Positions 33,526 to 44,700 of a stretch of DNA of 64,000 nt are shown here, piece after piece (position 1 is the stretch's first letter; the number at the start of each line of letters is the position of its first letter). A program made the translations under genes and the position numbers. The stretch spans positions 19,816,293 through 19,880,292 of the forward strand of contig JAVGWX010000019.1 in assembly GCA_036924085.1 (NCBI GenBank), in the 5' to 3' direction. Origin of the DNA: Ariolimax columbianus (taxonomy: Eukaryota; Mollusca; Gastropoda; Stylommatophora; Arionidae). Below the pieces are notes generated by a model. The model saw nothing but the letters and a program-made list of their open reading frames with translations, was not told the DNA's origin and searched no databases.

Positions 33526-34218
33526 AAGGCATACTGCTACACATGAACCTCTCGTCACTTTTGACCGAACTGATAATTGACTGTTACGTCCCTGTCCTCT
33601 TGTAAATGTAAAACAACTTGTACGTTACTGGGAGTATAATGCTTGGAGAGTGCTTACTTCTCGGGGCTTTGTTTCAGAATTCAACTCTGGACACGCTTCA
33701 GTCTACTCATCTGTAAATTGGTTCATGGCTTACAGTTAGAGAAACAAAGGCAATGAGAAATGGAGCTGCCACCACAACTCGTGAAAAGAGGAGAACATTT
33801 CATCCACGACAGCAATGTCCGCTTAAGCTTGCTGTCCCTGTTCCGTTCTGTTCTGTTAACTCTTTTCGGAGCGTAAACCGATATATCGGTTCACTAACGA
33901 ACCCCTACGAGATTGTTAACCGACATATCTGTTCTGTTGGGTAGTGTTTAATGTTTGTCTCGTGGAGCGGCGATTTCGATTTTTATGTTAACCAATACTT
34001 TACAGCTAAACCTAGAATACGCTATAGCTCTAAATTTCACGAAAATGTTTATTGTCGGGACGGAATTGTTTTCACTCTAAAATTTCTTCCAAATAATGGC
34101 CACGTTTTCTATTTCGAGCACTCGACCAAAAAGGTTTAGTGCAGAATAGGATATGGTTGTTTTTGAGAGCTAGCTGATGAGATATAAAAGATTCAGATAT
34201 TCATTGTAATTATAACAA
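33526..34218. other. Unrecognised sequence
   Basis: Two open frames of about 62 codons (33753-33944 and 33951-34139) are not recognisable. No repeats seen. Confidence 0.35.
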
Positions 34219-35107
34219 TGTTCATCATCATCATGTAGCATGTCCTTTGTAGAACGTCGCTCCCATCACAGTATGTCTGAAAGAAACTCGTTCTCTTGCC
34301 AAAACTCCAGCCTCCGCCACAGTCATACCCAGGCATTCCTGGATACCTTGGTGCCATTGTCTTCTTGGTCTACCCCTTCCTCTTTTGCCTGGCACCATAC
34401 CTTCCATCACCGTTCTCTCAAGACCATTGTGTCTCTTGATGTGACCAAAGTATTTGCATTTTCTAGCAAAAATGGAATTGATAAATCAATTCTCCTCTAT
34501 GCTCAACTCTTGCCGAATGTCTACATTTGTCTTTTTCTCTGTCCAATGTATTCTGAGGATCTTTCTGTAACGTTTTGACTCGAAGGATTCGATTCTTTGT
34601 CTGGAAGTTTTAGTAATCGTCCATGATTCACGGCCATAAGCTGCCACAGGAAAAACACAGGCTCTCAAGACTTTTACTTTTATCATTTTGTTGGTGCCCT
34701 GCCATAATTTCTTCAGGCTGTTCAGTCTCTGCATTGCCATAGCTAGTCTTCTGATTTCATTCGAGCAGTCGCCATTTTTGTCAAACCTGGAGCCCAGATA
34801 TTCAAAATGTGTGACCTGATCTATTTCCTCACCACCCACTGTAAATTTATGTTGACATTGTGTTTTGTCGGTGGTCATTATCCGTGATTTATTTATGTTT
34901 ATGAACAGGTTTTGATCTATGTCCATTTACGGCTGAAAGTTGCTGCTCTAGCCCTTCTGCACTTCTTGATAGTATCACTGTGTCATCTGCGTATCGTAAC
35001 TCTGGAATCTCGTAACCCCCAATCGTAAATGGGTCGAAACTTTCAATGTTCTCGTCTTCTCGCACATTTCTCATTATACATTCCGCATATATGTTGTACA
35101 GTATAGT
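34219..35107 (-). pseudogene. RTE-like LINE, 5'-truncated copy
   Basis: The minus strand starts inside the polymerase at Y-N-I-Y-A-E-C-I-M, keeps Y-A-D-D (34982-34993), then V-T-H-F-E-Y-L-G-S and C-x-x-x-W-T-I-T-K, and ends G-A-T-F-Y-K-G-H-A-T with a (CAT)n tail side. Compared with 53142-56233 it is nearly the same sequence, with a few frame breaks (near 34925) and a stop near 34485. It is a recent but dead copy. Confidence 0.9.
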
Positions 35108-35950
35108 AATAGTAAGCCAGCATAAATACACTTAGGCTTAGTTAAAACGGAAACATATTGGGCCCAACCTAAAAAAATTGTTCTCAAAGCCTAATACATC
35201 ATTGCACTCCAGACAGGCCCATAGGTGCTCAGTCCCTCTCATTAAATGGCGAAGAATGTAGATACTTGTGGTTCCTCTAACTCGCTGGTTGGACACACTC
35301 CTGCTCCGTCGTCTCGAACTTCCCTCTCTGCTAGACCAGAGACAGATTTCACAACTTTGCAATCTGTTCATCCATTGTAGTGTGTTCATCGAAGAGACGG
35401 TCGTTGATCAAATTCAAAATTCCATCTCTATAATTACCAAATTTAGGATACATCTGAGGACGTTTGCCGGCACATTATTTCCCGTTTTGTGTTGTAATAT
35501 TTGAAGGGGGTAAGAAACATTGCTCGTTTCAGCACGACATTATACACAATGGTGCAAAAATGTAATTCCCTAAGCTTACATTCGTATGTGATAAATGCGA
35601 GCCGAATCAAGTATGTGAATTATCAGGCGCCCACTTCTAGATACTAGCTAGAAGTTGTTTAATGCCTCATGTATTTTCATGAGAATGGCTGCCAACCTTC
35701 TGCGGTTGTCTGGTCTCTTCAGAAAAATCGTGGTAAATGCCTGGCATATAGCCAAGAATACAATCCGTTTATTGATTGCATTGATACGGCTATCACATGG
35801 GAAGACAGACATGAAGAGAAATATAGGGGAAGGTAATCCTCCCCCTCTCGTGCTCCTTAAAATAAAGAGTTGAACTGGTTAGCGTAGTGGTATAGACAAA
35901 CTACTATATCAATAATGGGATTACTTTTTTTCTGTGTGAGAAATCCGCGA
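35108..35950. other. Unrecognised sequence
   Basis: No gene or element I can support. Short open frames at 35138-35389 (minus) and 35655-35873 (plus) are unassigned. Confidence 0.35.
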
Positions 35951-36475
35951 AAACTGTTACTATTTTCACTGGTACGTGAACACATTTGTCCTATTTTTAC
36001 CGGTCGATGAATACTTGTTTTTTTTATTTTTACCGGTCGATGAATACTTGTTTTCTATTTTTACAAGTCGATGAATGCTTGTTTCCTATTTTTACCTGTC
36101 CATGAATACTTGTTTTCTATTTTTACCGGTCCATGAATACTCGTTTCCTATTTTTACCGGTCTATGAATACTTGTTTTCAATTTTTACAGGTCTATGAAA
36201 ACTTGTTTCCTATTTTCCCCGGTCGGCGAATAATTTCTGCTATTTTCTCCCCAGTCAACAAACAATTTTTGCTATTTTCTCCCCGGTCCACGAAAAATGT
36301 TTGCTATTCTCCCCGGTCCACGAACAATTTTTCACATTATCCCGGTCCAAGAACAATTTTTTGTTTGCTATTCTCCCTGGTCGGCGAACAATTTTTGCTG
36401 TTTTACCCGGTTGGCGAACAATTTTTGCTATTCTCCCCGGCCGGCGAACAATTTTTCATATTTTCACTGTTCTGT
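35951..36475 (+). repeat. Degenerate minisatellite of about 30-35 bp
   Basis: Units such as TATTTTTACCGGTCGATGAA followed by TACTTGTTT grade into units with CCCCGGTCGGCGAACAATTT. The gradient suggests an old array being replaced by a newer variant at its right end. Confidence 0.85.
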
Positions 36476-36654
36476 GAGTGTAAAAGGGTTAGGAAACAGT
36501 GTTCTAGTGGACCCAGTTGTATTCTGACACTGTTAGAAATCGTAACCAGCTAGGTATGGAACTGGCCGTCGACCTTTTAAAATCGATGTGGCCTGAGTTT
36601 TATTAATTGATATTGTACCTGTCAAAATATTAGTATTTTAAAAATTGAATGTCC

Positions 36655-36860
36655 AATCCCACATCAGTGTCTTTTCTTTACGTCATGTCCCCTTGCTATC
36701 TGTCTGGTCCCTTCCAACAGTTCCACATTAGAGATCTTAACGTCATGTCCCCTTGCTATCTGTCTGGTCCCTTCCAACAGTTCCACGTTAGAGATCTTAA
36801 CGTCATGTCCCCTTGCTATCTGTCTGGTCCCTTCCAACAGTTCCACACTAGAGACCTTAT
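36655..36860 (+). repeat. 60-bp tandem repeat, about 3 copies
   Basis: Units contain ACGTCATGTCCCCTTGCTAT, CTGTCTGGTCCCTTCCAACA and GTTCCACATTAGAGATCTTA, with few differences. Origin unknown. Confidence 0.9.
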
Positions 36861-37534
36861 CATTCCATTCCAATCTCTCTATTCTGACAGTCACCCATTT
36901 ATAAAAGTACGTATGTTGTTTCTGCTGCTTTCCATGTGTCTGAGCAATACGATAGGACTGACTTTACATTGCAATGGAAGAAACATCGTCTTCTTTCTTC
37001 TGTGGTCCTGCTTGTGGAGTCACAGAGAGGAGCTGGTCTCTTAACGTTGGGAGGCGTGTGTTACTGACATGTTGAACTTTTGGAGTGTTTTTTGGCTCCG
37101 CTCTATCCATCGTCACCTAGGTCGACCTCTCACTCGTGGCCATGAAATATCCAGGTAGCATGATTGATCATGCTGCATCCTTGTCGTATAACCAGACCAC
37201 TACAGTTATTTTGATTTCCAGTGGATTGCAGTGGTGTTTCTTATTTCCTGGGACGACATTTTTAAAATGTTTCTGGATACTCCTCACTGTAGTGTAATGC
37301 AAAGCTTCTCAGTAGGATTACCACAACGGGGACCACAGTATCGGTCCTCACCTTGTTCATCAGACTGCTGCACAACAGCCAGTTTCCAAGTGCACTGCGT
37401 AAGGCGCTAGTTAGGGTCTTCGCCAGTATGTTCCATCTGACCTTGATACAAATCTTCTGCCCCGAACATCTGATGTACGGATAAGTGAAGGAAGAATATG
37501 TGGAAAGAGTGAATAGACGACGAATTAAAACGGA
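36861..37534. other. Unrecognised sequence
   Basis: Nothing I can name. Confidence 0.35.
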
Positions 37535-37800
37535 TCATCCTCATCATCATGTAGCATGTCTTCTGCAGAACGCCGCTCTCACAACAGTCGATCTGCTATG
37601 CGCACGATCTCTGGCCAAAACTCCCGCCTATGTTGCTATCATCTTCAGGACCTCCATGGTGTCTTGTGTCCATCTTCTCCTCGGTCTGATTCTGCCCTGC
37701 TTTCCAAACACCATAGCCTCCAGTATCGTTCAATCTAGGCCATTATGGCGCTTGATGTGGCCAAGTATTTTAGTTCTTAGACGAGATACTGTTTACTAGC
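37535..37800 (-). pseudogene. RTE-like LINE, 3' end only
   Basis: It begins at the tail side with CATCATCATGTAGCATGTC and matches the last 260 bp of the RTE-like copies more distantly than 34219-35107 does, so it is an older insertion or a sister subfamily. Confidence 0.75.
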
Positions 37801-38555
37801 AAATTTTCCTCGATATCCAGTGTATCCAGGAAAACGGATCATGGAGATGAAAAGTGGAGGGAGGGAGAAGGAATGGGAAAAGGGGGGGGGGGGGTTGGAG
37901 GGAGGGAAGATGACATTTGGTATTACAAAGAAGTAATTCAAATCATGTTTTCATCGATATAAATAGAAACACACAAAATGGCCGATCGCAGGATCTTATC
38001 TTTATTCTGACATCGATTTTTTTGGTCCGGAAGTACTTTGAGTAAGCAGGCTCCTGCTGACGTAAGATGAACGTCCTATCATTGCTGTTAACGGGAGATA
38101 ATTGGACGCATTCAACGTCAAACATATGTGGGTCAGATCCCAGGAGGAGTCTCAGGCCATGACTTGTCCAGGGAGAAATATAGCAGTGCCTCTGCCTGGA
38201 TGCCAAGCACGTTTACAAGAATGACCTGGTTATAAATACATTAGGTAGAGGTAAATCGAAGCTATCGTGGTGATTTACAAACAAAGGTAGATAATACCAT
38301 TAAAAAGTATAGGTAAAACACTAGGTCATATAATAACGGAAGAAGGAAGCTATGGGGAAAAAAATTAGAAAGAAAATAGGTATGGCTATTATTGTTCTTA
38401 GTAACATGCGACACATACTGATATCCAAATAGATAAATCATAATTTAATATGAGAATTATCACGTGTTATGTATACTCGTCACTACTTTATGGCTAAGAA
38501 ACTTGGAAAATAAGAAATAAGTTAGAAAAGAATATTGAATCCTTCGGATGGGGTT
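37801..38555. other. Unrecognised sequence with a G run
   Basis: A G run of about 13 lies near 37880; otherwise nothing is recognised. Confidence 0.35.
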
Positions 38556-38667
38556 CATCTTACCACACACTCTCTGTTTCATTTGACTCTGTCCAACAAT
38601 CACTCTTGCACAACTTTCACACGCGCCTTCAGGGTAAGGCCCTTCCACTTTGGATGGGTTGGCTTCT
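38556..38667 (+). mobile_element. Family D repeat, left part, split by a LINE
   Basis: CTCTGTTTCATTTGACTCTG, then CTTGCACAACTTTCACACGC and on to ATGGGTTGGCTTCT, matches 57243-57357. The right part resumes at 40823. GGGTTGGCTTCT (38656-38667) is the left target duplication of the LINE. Confidence 0.88.
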
Positions 38668-40822
38668 TCTTCTTCTTCTTCTTTTTCTTCTTCTTCTTCA
38701 TCGTACGCAGTCAGACAGTAACCATTATTTTTTCGAAAAAAGCGGCGGTCATCCTGAGGCTGTCGCCACTGCCAAAGAGCTTGTCTTGTGGTTCCACTGG
38801 TGATGGCCACATCTGCTCTCTCTGATCCTCGTATGTCGGGCAGTTCTACAGCAGATGCTCAGCGGTCATTTTCCCGGTACCACACGGGCATTCATCGGTA
38901 CCACCTATCTTCAATTTGTTGAATAGGTGGTACCTCAGTCTATTGTGGCCAGTGCGAAGTCTGAAGACAACGACCTGCTCTCTTCTGTTCAACTGGTAAT
39001 AGGCATCGTTTTTGGTGTAGCCGGTATGTTCAGTTTCCCATTTGGTCATGTATCTGGCTTTAATAAGCCGTTTTGACTCTTCGTACGTCATACTAGTATC
39101 TGTTTGTGGTAGTCTTGCACCTTCTTTTTCCAGTCTGTCTGCCTCCTCGTTGCCATGGATGTTGCAGTGTGATGGGACCCACTGTACCACTACCCTTTTT
39201 GGTGCGGACTGCTGGCATAGTTGACAGAGTACTGCTCTTAAGTCATTAAGCTCAGTGTTTTTCTGGCTTTTTAGCGCTGTGACTACGGCCAGAGCATATG
39301 TAAGCAGGACTGTATGGCTTTCATTTTCTTTATGTGTCACCATTTCTTCCACTGCCGCCCTTATGGCCTCTGCCTCCGCTCTGAAATTGCTTGTGTACTT
39401 ACCAGTAGCGAATGACAGTGTTATTTGTCTGCCATTTGGTAGGTTCAGGAATGCTCCTGCCCCTCCGTTCTGTGTAGTGTTTGTTACAGAACCGTCGGTG
39501 TATGCATGGGTCCAGTCCATGCTTGGGTAGTTTTTCGATATAAAGTTTAGGGTAGTATCTCTCCTTTCTTTTTCAGTCTGGCAGTTTTTGTTTCCAATAC
39601 CTGGTATATTTTCTACCACCTCTGAAAATATATCAGGCCTCCAGGTAGGTTTTCGTACAGTGGTGATGGGCTTTGGTGTTATTAGTGCGTTTATGGGATC
39701 TTCGTGCATCTTTGCTTTGGCTATTTTTGCAAAGTTTCTCCGCTTTAGTTTCCCATTTCCCAAATTGTTTAGTCTCTGGTGCATTGGGTGGTCAGTCAGT
39801 CTTCGGAGTTTCTCTGACTGCAGCTGGGCTCTGCAGTCTCTTCTTTCGGTCATGGATTGCAGCTTTGTAATCTTTTCAAGTTCTACAATTGGCGTTGACT
39901 TCATGCCTCCTGTTATAACTCTCATGGCTTGGTTTTGTAGTTTGTTAAGTTTATCGAAGTTCGCCTTTGCTGCTGTTGTCCATGCCGCAATGCCATACTC
40001 GAGAACTGGTCTCAGTCTTCCAGTGTACAGTTTCTTTAGTATACTTTCGTCTGTTCCCCAGCTTGTGCCAGCAAGTTTCCTCATGATTGCCATTCTTTCT
40101 CTGGCTCTCATTCGGTGTCTCTCGATCTGACTTTTCCATGTCATGCGCCGATCAAATGTGACTCCCAGATAGATTGGGTTGTCGTTTGGCTGCAGGAATT
40201 TGCCATTTAGACTTAAATTGGTGTTTTATGGTTTGATTGAAAGCGAGAATATTGTACATGTGGTTTTCTCCTCGTTTATTTTGACCAGCCATGAGTTTGC
40301 CCACTCTTCCAGCGATGTTAGGGCCTGCTGCATCCGATTTCTTGCTATGGTGAGATTCTTTTCAGAGGTCCACATAGTCAGATCGTCTGCAAGCATTGAG
40401 CTATGGACTCTTCTTTGTATATTCTCTGTAATGTCGTTTATATACACCAGGAAGAGTGTGGGTGAGAGTACTCCCCCTTGGGGTACTCCCTGCTCGAGTG
40501 TCACCTTTTTGCTCATCTGCCCTTGTACTTGGACTCTGGCCGTTCTTTGTTTGAGGTAGTGGTTGATCCACTTGTACATTCTCCCACAAACTTCACTTCT
40601 CCTTAGCTTGACTCTAAGTCCGTCTTTCCAGACTTGGTCAAATGCCTTTTCCAGGTCCACCCAAACCGATACTGTGTGTTTCTGTGCCTGGTAGGCATCT
40701 TCTATTTCCTGGGCTATGAGGATGACCTGGTCCTCAGTGGATCTGTGCTGTCTAAAGCCTGCTTGCTGTGGAATTAGTATTCGTTTTTCTTCCAGATGCC
40801 ACATCAGTTTGGTGTTTATCGT
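38668..40822 (-). mobile_element. I-like LINE, 2.15-kb 5'-truncated copy with TSD
   Basis: The insertion runs in reverse. Its (TTC)n tail side and CGTACGCAGTCAGAC are at the left; the truncated 5' end, just before the polymerase motif R-x-N-T-K-L-M-W-H-L, is at the right. GGGTTGGCTTCT (38656-38667) and GGGCTGGCTTCT (40823-40834) form the target duplication. The element interrupts family D, whose intact relative at 57243-57497 shows the empty site. The reading frame is open except for two nonsense codons. Confidence 0.93.
38711..40822 (-). pseudogene. LINE polyprotein: reverse transcriptase, RNase H, C-terminal block
   Basis: On the minus strand the polymerase comes first: A-G-F-R-Q-H-R-S-T-E-D-Q, V-D-L-E-K-A-F-D-x-V-W, Q-G-V-P-Q-G-G-V-L-S-P, and the catalytic L-A-D-D near 40378-40394. 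An RNase H domain follows: Y-T-D-G-S-V, A-E-A-E-A-I, then L-T-Y-A-L-A-V-V where T-D is expected, and W-V-P-S-H-C-N-I-H-G-N-E-E-A-D. Last is a Cys/His block, C-P-C-G-T-G-K-M-T-A-E-H-L-L. Defects seen are a TAA at 40226-40228, a TAG at 38846-38848 (CAG in the copy at 29.4 kb) and the Asp-to-Tyr change in RNase H. The rest stays in one frame, so inactivation is recent. Confidence 0.93.
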
Positions 40823-40978
40823 GGGCTGGCTTCTGAGAGCGCACAAACCTAGCATAGGTACATATAGACGCACTCATGCATCCAAGCACTGGTTTATGCG
40901 TCTTAAAATTTCCTAATTGACTACTGTTTGGGGTGGAATAGGCGCGCTTCCGCCAGTAGAAACTAGTGAGGCTAACAC
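40823..40978 (+). mobile_element. Family D repeat, right part
   Basis: It continues family D after the LINE: CTTCTGAGAGCGCACAAACC, CATCCAAGCACTGGTTTAT and CCGCCAGTAGAAACTAGTGA, matching 57346-57497 base for base over long stretches. Confidence 0.9.
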
Positions 40979-40997
40979 GTATAATAAAGATTTTTAA

Positions 40998-41345
40998 TGA
41001 ATCCTTCGAAATGTGGGTATATAAAAGATTTAGTCGCATTTCTTAGAAAGAGAAGAAAACTAATTTGGAGGTTTTGGAAAAGTTGGGGGTGAAAAGAGAA
41101 TTAATGACCGAAATCAGGGTTAGACAGTTACGTTATTTTGGTCTTATAACAAGAGTTGTGAAGACCATACTGGAGGGTAGGTTGGAAGATAACCGTTCAA
41201 GAGGCAGACAGCGTTTTAAGTAGGTGGATAACATCAGGAGATGGACTGGGAAATGCATGTCAGATTGTACCATTACGACTAGCGGTAGAGTACACTGAAG
41301 ATCCATTGCAGCCGACCTTAAATGCAGAAATGGTACTTGGAAGTA
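40998..41345 (+). pseudogene. LINE C-terminal fragment
   Basis: It encodes E-S-F-E-M-W-V-Y-K-R, then R-V-R-Q-L-R-Y-F-G-L-I-T-R, T-I-L-E-G-R-L and R-S-R-G-R-Q-R, the usual endonuclease-LINE C-terminal series, with several stops. It is a different family from its neighbour. Confidence 0.75.
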
Positions 41346-41552
41346 ACTGAAGCCACTGCGCCTAAAAAGAAATATAAATAATTTCTTCGTTGGGAACAAG
41401 AAATAGAACAATGAAAAACACTTACCAAATCATAACAAGAAGGATATGTATGGATCAAGACGGCCTTTCCGCCTTTCGATCAAATGTAGACCAAGTTATG
41501 TGCTTTTTTTGTCCTTGTCAGTCATACACAATGACCCAGACACCTCATAAAG

Positions 41553-41690
41553 CCAAAGAATGTCAGGCGGAAAACGTGTGTGTCTGACCGATAGGAGCAT
41601 ATATCAAAGTCGCGATGTAAACTAGGAAACAACGCCACAACGTCCACGACGAACGCATAAAAAAAAGAAGAAGAAAAAGAAGAAACAGAA
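41553..41690 (+). mobile_element. Strongly diverged family A 3' half
   Basis: GACCGATAGGAGCATATAT, then GATGTAAACTAGGAAACAACG and ACGACGAACGCA with a GAA-rich tail, line up with the family A 3' half. It is the most decayed copy in the window. Confidence 0.5.
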
Positions 41691-42480
41691 GATTGTCCAG
41701 ACAAAGAAGTGATTGACCTGATGTTGTCAGCCGTGTGTGGGCCGGCGTATCATGCAGTACAAATACTTCTTTCAGAAGACACACACGGCGTTTGAATCAC
41801 ATCATGGCTTCCACCTGTCCATCAGCATGTCACTGTAAGAGCATTGTTATCAGTTCCACCACTTTCTTGGAAATGCGCCAATATAGGGCTATTAACATCT
41901 TATCAAAATATGGCCATCATGACTTTCTCAGCGGTAGCCTGTGTTTTTATTTGTTTTCTTAGCCGAATACGAAGGGTGCTTCCATTTTATCGTCTGCCTC
42001 TTACTCTCTTATTCGTTATGTGGCATCCAAAACTCGTCTCCTGTCACAGTTTGAGGAAGTAAAACATCTTCACGAGCATACTTACTTACTTAGTCGCTCC
42101 TCTTCTACCGTGAGGTGTTAGAGGTTCTTCACGAGCATAACAATTCAAATGCTCCTGAGAAATGGTCTGCCATGCACGATTGTGATCATTGGACAGTTGT
42201 CTTGGAATCCCTCTGTTACACTTTCCTATAACTCTAACATTGTGTGACTCATTGAAATCCAGGCTAGATAATAGTGATTCGTCTGTTGTCACTGACTAGC
42301 TGGCCGATCTTCTGTTTCACTGTGTCAATTTGCCAACTGTTTACCAATGACATTTGGTCTTCCGTTTTCAAATCTGTTTACCCAATCATACACTCTCTAC
42401 TGATTCTAACAAGTGTTTCCATATTGAACCTTTTTTCTTCTGTAGATTTCAGAAGGATCACCCTCTGATTTAAAAAAAAC
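41690..42480 (-). pseudogene. Mariner-like transposase wreck
   Basis: On the minus strand from 42480 downward I can read a helix-turn-helix region (T-V-K-Q-K-I-G-Q-L-V-S-D-N-R-R), a linker ending N-C-Y-A-R-E-D, and then the catalytic region V-T-G-D-E-F-W, followed by E-S-K-R-Q-T-I-K-W-K-H-P-S. Next are K-V-M-M-A-I-F and, near 41720-41760, V-L-H-D-T-P-A-H-T. These are the mariner signatures around the first and second catalytic Asp. Multiple stops and frameshifts make it long dead. A 45-bp retroposon end interrupts it at 42081-42125. Confidence 0.85.
42081..42125 (-). mobile_element. 45-bp family H 3' end with perfect 14-bp TSD
   Basis: TCTTCACGAGCATA occurs at 42067-42080 and 42126-42139. 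Between them lies the reverse complement of the 3' end of family H (1128-1172), including the TAAG tail. Removing it restores the mariner frame across N-C-Y-A-R-E-D. Confidence 0.9.
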
Positions 42481-42794
42481 GAATAACGCCGCGTTGTTTT
42501 TCCCTGGTTCGTCGACAATGGGGCAACCATGTTGTACACTATATTACACATGCGCATACTGCTCGATTGTCAGAACTGACACATGGAGTACTGCGAAAAA
42601 GTATTTTGTGTCATTAAATAAGATTATCCGTTGCACATACTCTTACTTGCACTTTATAAAAACATTAGTGTTACTTAATGACTGCCCCTTGTGTACGTGA
42701 TAAGTGTATGATAATATATACGCAAAATATCCAGAGAAGATGGACAGCACATGTTGTTCGCATGCCCGGGGGAACGCATCTTCAAACAGCTTTT
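42481..42794. other. Unrecognised sequence with a LINE scrap
   Basis: 42739-42790 could encode R-R-W-T-A-H-V-V-R-M-P, a LINE C-terminal motif. The rest is not recognisable. Confidence 0.35.
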
Positions 42795-42805
42795 AAACGG
42801 TGAGC

Positions 42806-43200
42806 ACGGGATCAAGATTCTGAGCAGCACATGAGCTGCAGTGGTCACCGACCCATACCTCACTGCTAGCGTCAGGGCCAGCGAACCATAGCTGCCAAGA
42901 CCCTTCTACACCTCCACGCGGTGATTCTGGATAACAGGCTGCAGCAGGGCAGAGGGGCTAAGGAGAAGGGATCGAAGAGGGAATGCTAACCCGGTACTAA
43001 AAAAATGCTTGCTGAAGTCGGATGTGTTGGAACGAAAGGTGCAAATATCACAGCCAAGCTGTAAACTATGACACAACGCATTCCGTTCTCTAGACTACAT
43101 TCTGCTACTTAAGCCTTTTCGTGGTTTGGTAGTGGGAGATTGAGAACGAACGAAGAAGAAGAAGAAGAAGAAGAAGAAGATGAAGAAGAAGAAGAAGAAG
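42806..43200 (+). mobile_element. Family A retroposon, copy A3, with GAA tail
   Basis: Full-length body as in copy A2, ending GAACGAACGAA and (GAA)n with one GAT. It is flanked by AAACGGTGAGC (42795-42805) and AAACAGTGAGC (43201-43211), an 11-bp duplication with one mismatch. The tail has the same motif as the tail of the I-like LINE at 29359-29722 and 62373-62709. Confidence 0.9.
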
Positions 43201-43254
43201 AAACAGTGAGCTCAGAACAGACAGAAGCTCATTTGGGGGAGGGGGGGAGTGGGG

Positions 43255-43600
43255 GGGACAGAAGAAACGCTGTACAGACTCCTTGAACGTATCTGTGAGA
43301 AGCTTCAACATTGATGTCCTCTCCTGGACACTGCTTGCGCATTCCCGTTTCACCTGGAACGCTAACATCACAAAAGGTGCTCAGATCGCAGAGCGAAACT
43401 ACATTGCCATAACTCAAAGAAAGCGTATATAAAAGTAGAACAACTACACAGCTAGCTCCTCGCATGTGTACCCTGGGAGCGGTAGAGTAGGCCGTGCCAG
43501 GATTTATCTTTACAGTTATATGCGAACATATCTCGCAGCACACGCCTGATGCTGTCGCCATATTCACTTGCTATGGGCAACTTTTATTATAAATATTTAT
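43255..43600 (+). mobile_element. Family J interspersed repeat, copy 2
   Basis: Homologous to 31680-31997 (GAAGCTTCAACATTGATGTC, GATCGCAGAGCGAAACTACA, ATATCTCGCAGCACA). It ends in an ATT/ATA-rich tail. Confidence 0.65.
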
Positions 43601-43619
43601 ATTGTATACATATATATAT

Positions 43620-43990
43620 ATATATGTTTTTGTTGTTATTGTTGTTGTTATTTAATGCCCACAATGAGTAAGTTTACTCTTTTGTGCGCCCTGAATAGGG
43701 CGTTAAGTGACGGGTTGTAATAGCTTTCCTCACATCCCGAGCGTGCTGATGAAGGTAGACCGCGGTCGTCCAGGCGGTTGTACTGTGCCTGTCTTCTTCT
43801 GTGTAGCGCTCACTAATACGGGGACTACATCTATCCACATCTCGCCAGTCAGGCCGCCTTGAAAATAACCTGTTTGCAGGAAGCGCTACATGGAAGAGAA
43901 ATGGTGGTCTTGGTCAGTGTATTGTGCAAGACCCTGACGCGACGTCTTGATCAGTATGTTGTGCTTGACTGGACTAGCGTCTCAGGTCCC
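43620..43990 (-). mobile_element. Family C element, copy 2, longest
   Basis: A (GTT)n left edge is followed by CCCACAATGAGTAAG, GTAATAGCTTTCCTCACATC and CTACATGGAAGAGAAATGG. At 43900-43985, read on the minus strand, it holds an imperfect 37-bp direct duplication: GTCAAGCACAACATACTGAT and, 37 bp on, GTCTTGCACAATACACTGAC. This is the apparent seed of two arrays. Confidence 0.7.
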
Positions 43991-44249
43991 CATATATATA
44001 TATATATATATATACGTCTGAAAGTATTTGCGTTGCTAATGAATGTGATGTTCTGAACTGGTGTTCTATGCAATGTGCTATGTCCAGTCGTCTTGATAAA
44101 ATCTTGCCACTGACCAAAGGTAGTTCAGGACCAGAGAGTGAAGTTGACGAAAGGCGCAGTTCCTTTCTGACTTTAATCCAAATCTCCGGGAATGTCGTCC
44201 ATTTCAACGGGCACAGCAAGAGAAAAGACTGAACGTGATTGACGAGTAC

Positions 44250-44435
44250 AAGTCTACATCTCTTCAGTTCAGTACAAGTCTGCATCTCTTCAGCTCAGTA
44301 CAAGTCTGCATCTCTTCAGTTCAGTACAAGTCTGCATCTCTTCAGCTCAGTACAAGTCTCCGTCACTTCATCTCAGTACAAGTCTGCATCTCTTCAGCAC
44401 AGTACAAGTCTGCATATCTTCATCTCAGTTGAAGT
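44250..44435 (+). repeat. 26-bp minisatellite, about 7 copies
   Basis: Units are TACAAGTCTGCATCTCTTCA plus GTTCAG or GCTCAG. No parent element seen. Confidence 0.9.
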
Positions 44436-44539
44436 CTACATCCCGATGTTCTTGCACGTCTGTGTTATGTTTTATGACGTCCTCTTCTACTTTCCCCAAG
44501 AATTTGTCCTTTCAGTATTTTCAATAGTGGAGAAGTGTG

Positions 44540-44700
44540 TGGGGGAGGGGTGTAAATCAGCGCAAACTTGGTTTGCAAAACCAACATGCCGGGTTGAACA
44601 TCACTTCGAGCCCAGTTTTACTGATCATATTGGGCATTTTTCTCGGTATGACTTCTCCACGTACAGAAAGCATTGACAAAACTAGTGTATCGGTACTGAA
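44540..44700 (+). mobile_element. tRNA-like SINE, family G, copy 2 (diverged)
   Basis: GAGCCCAGTTTTACTGAT, GGGCATTTTTCTCGG and CTTCTCCACGTACAGAAAGC parallel 25370-25440. Confidence 0.45.
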
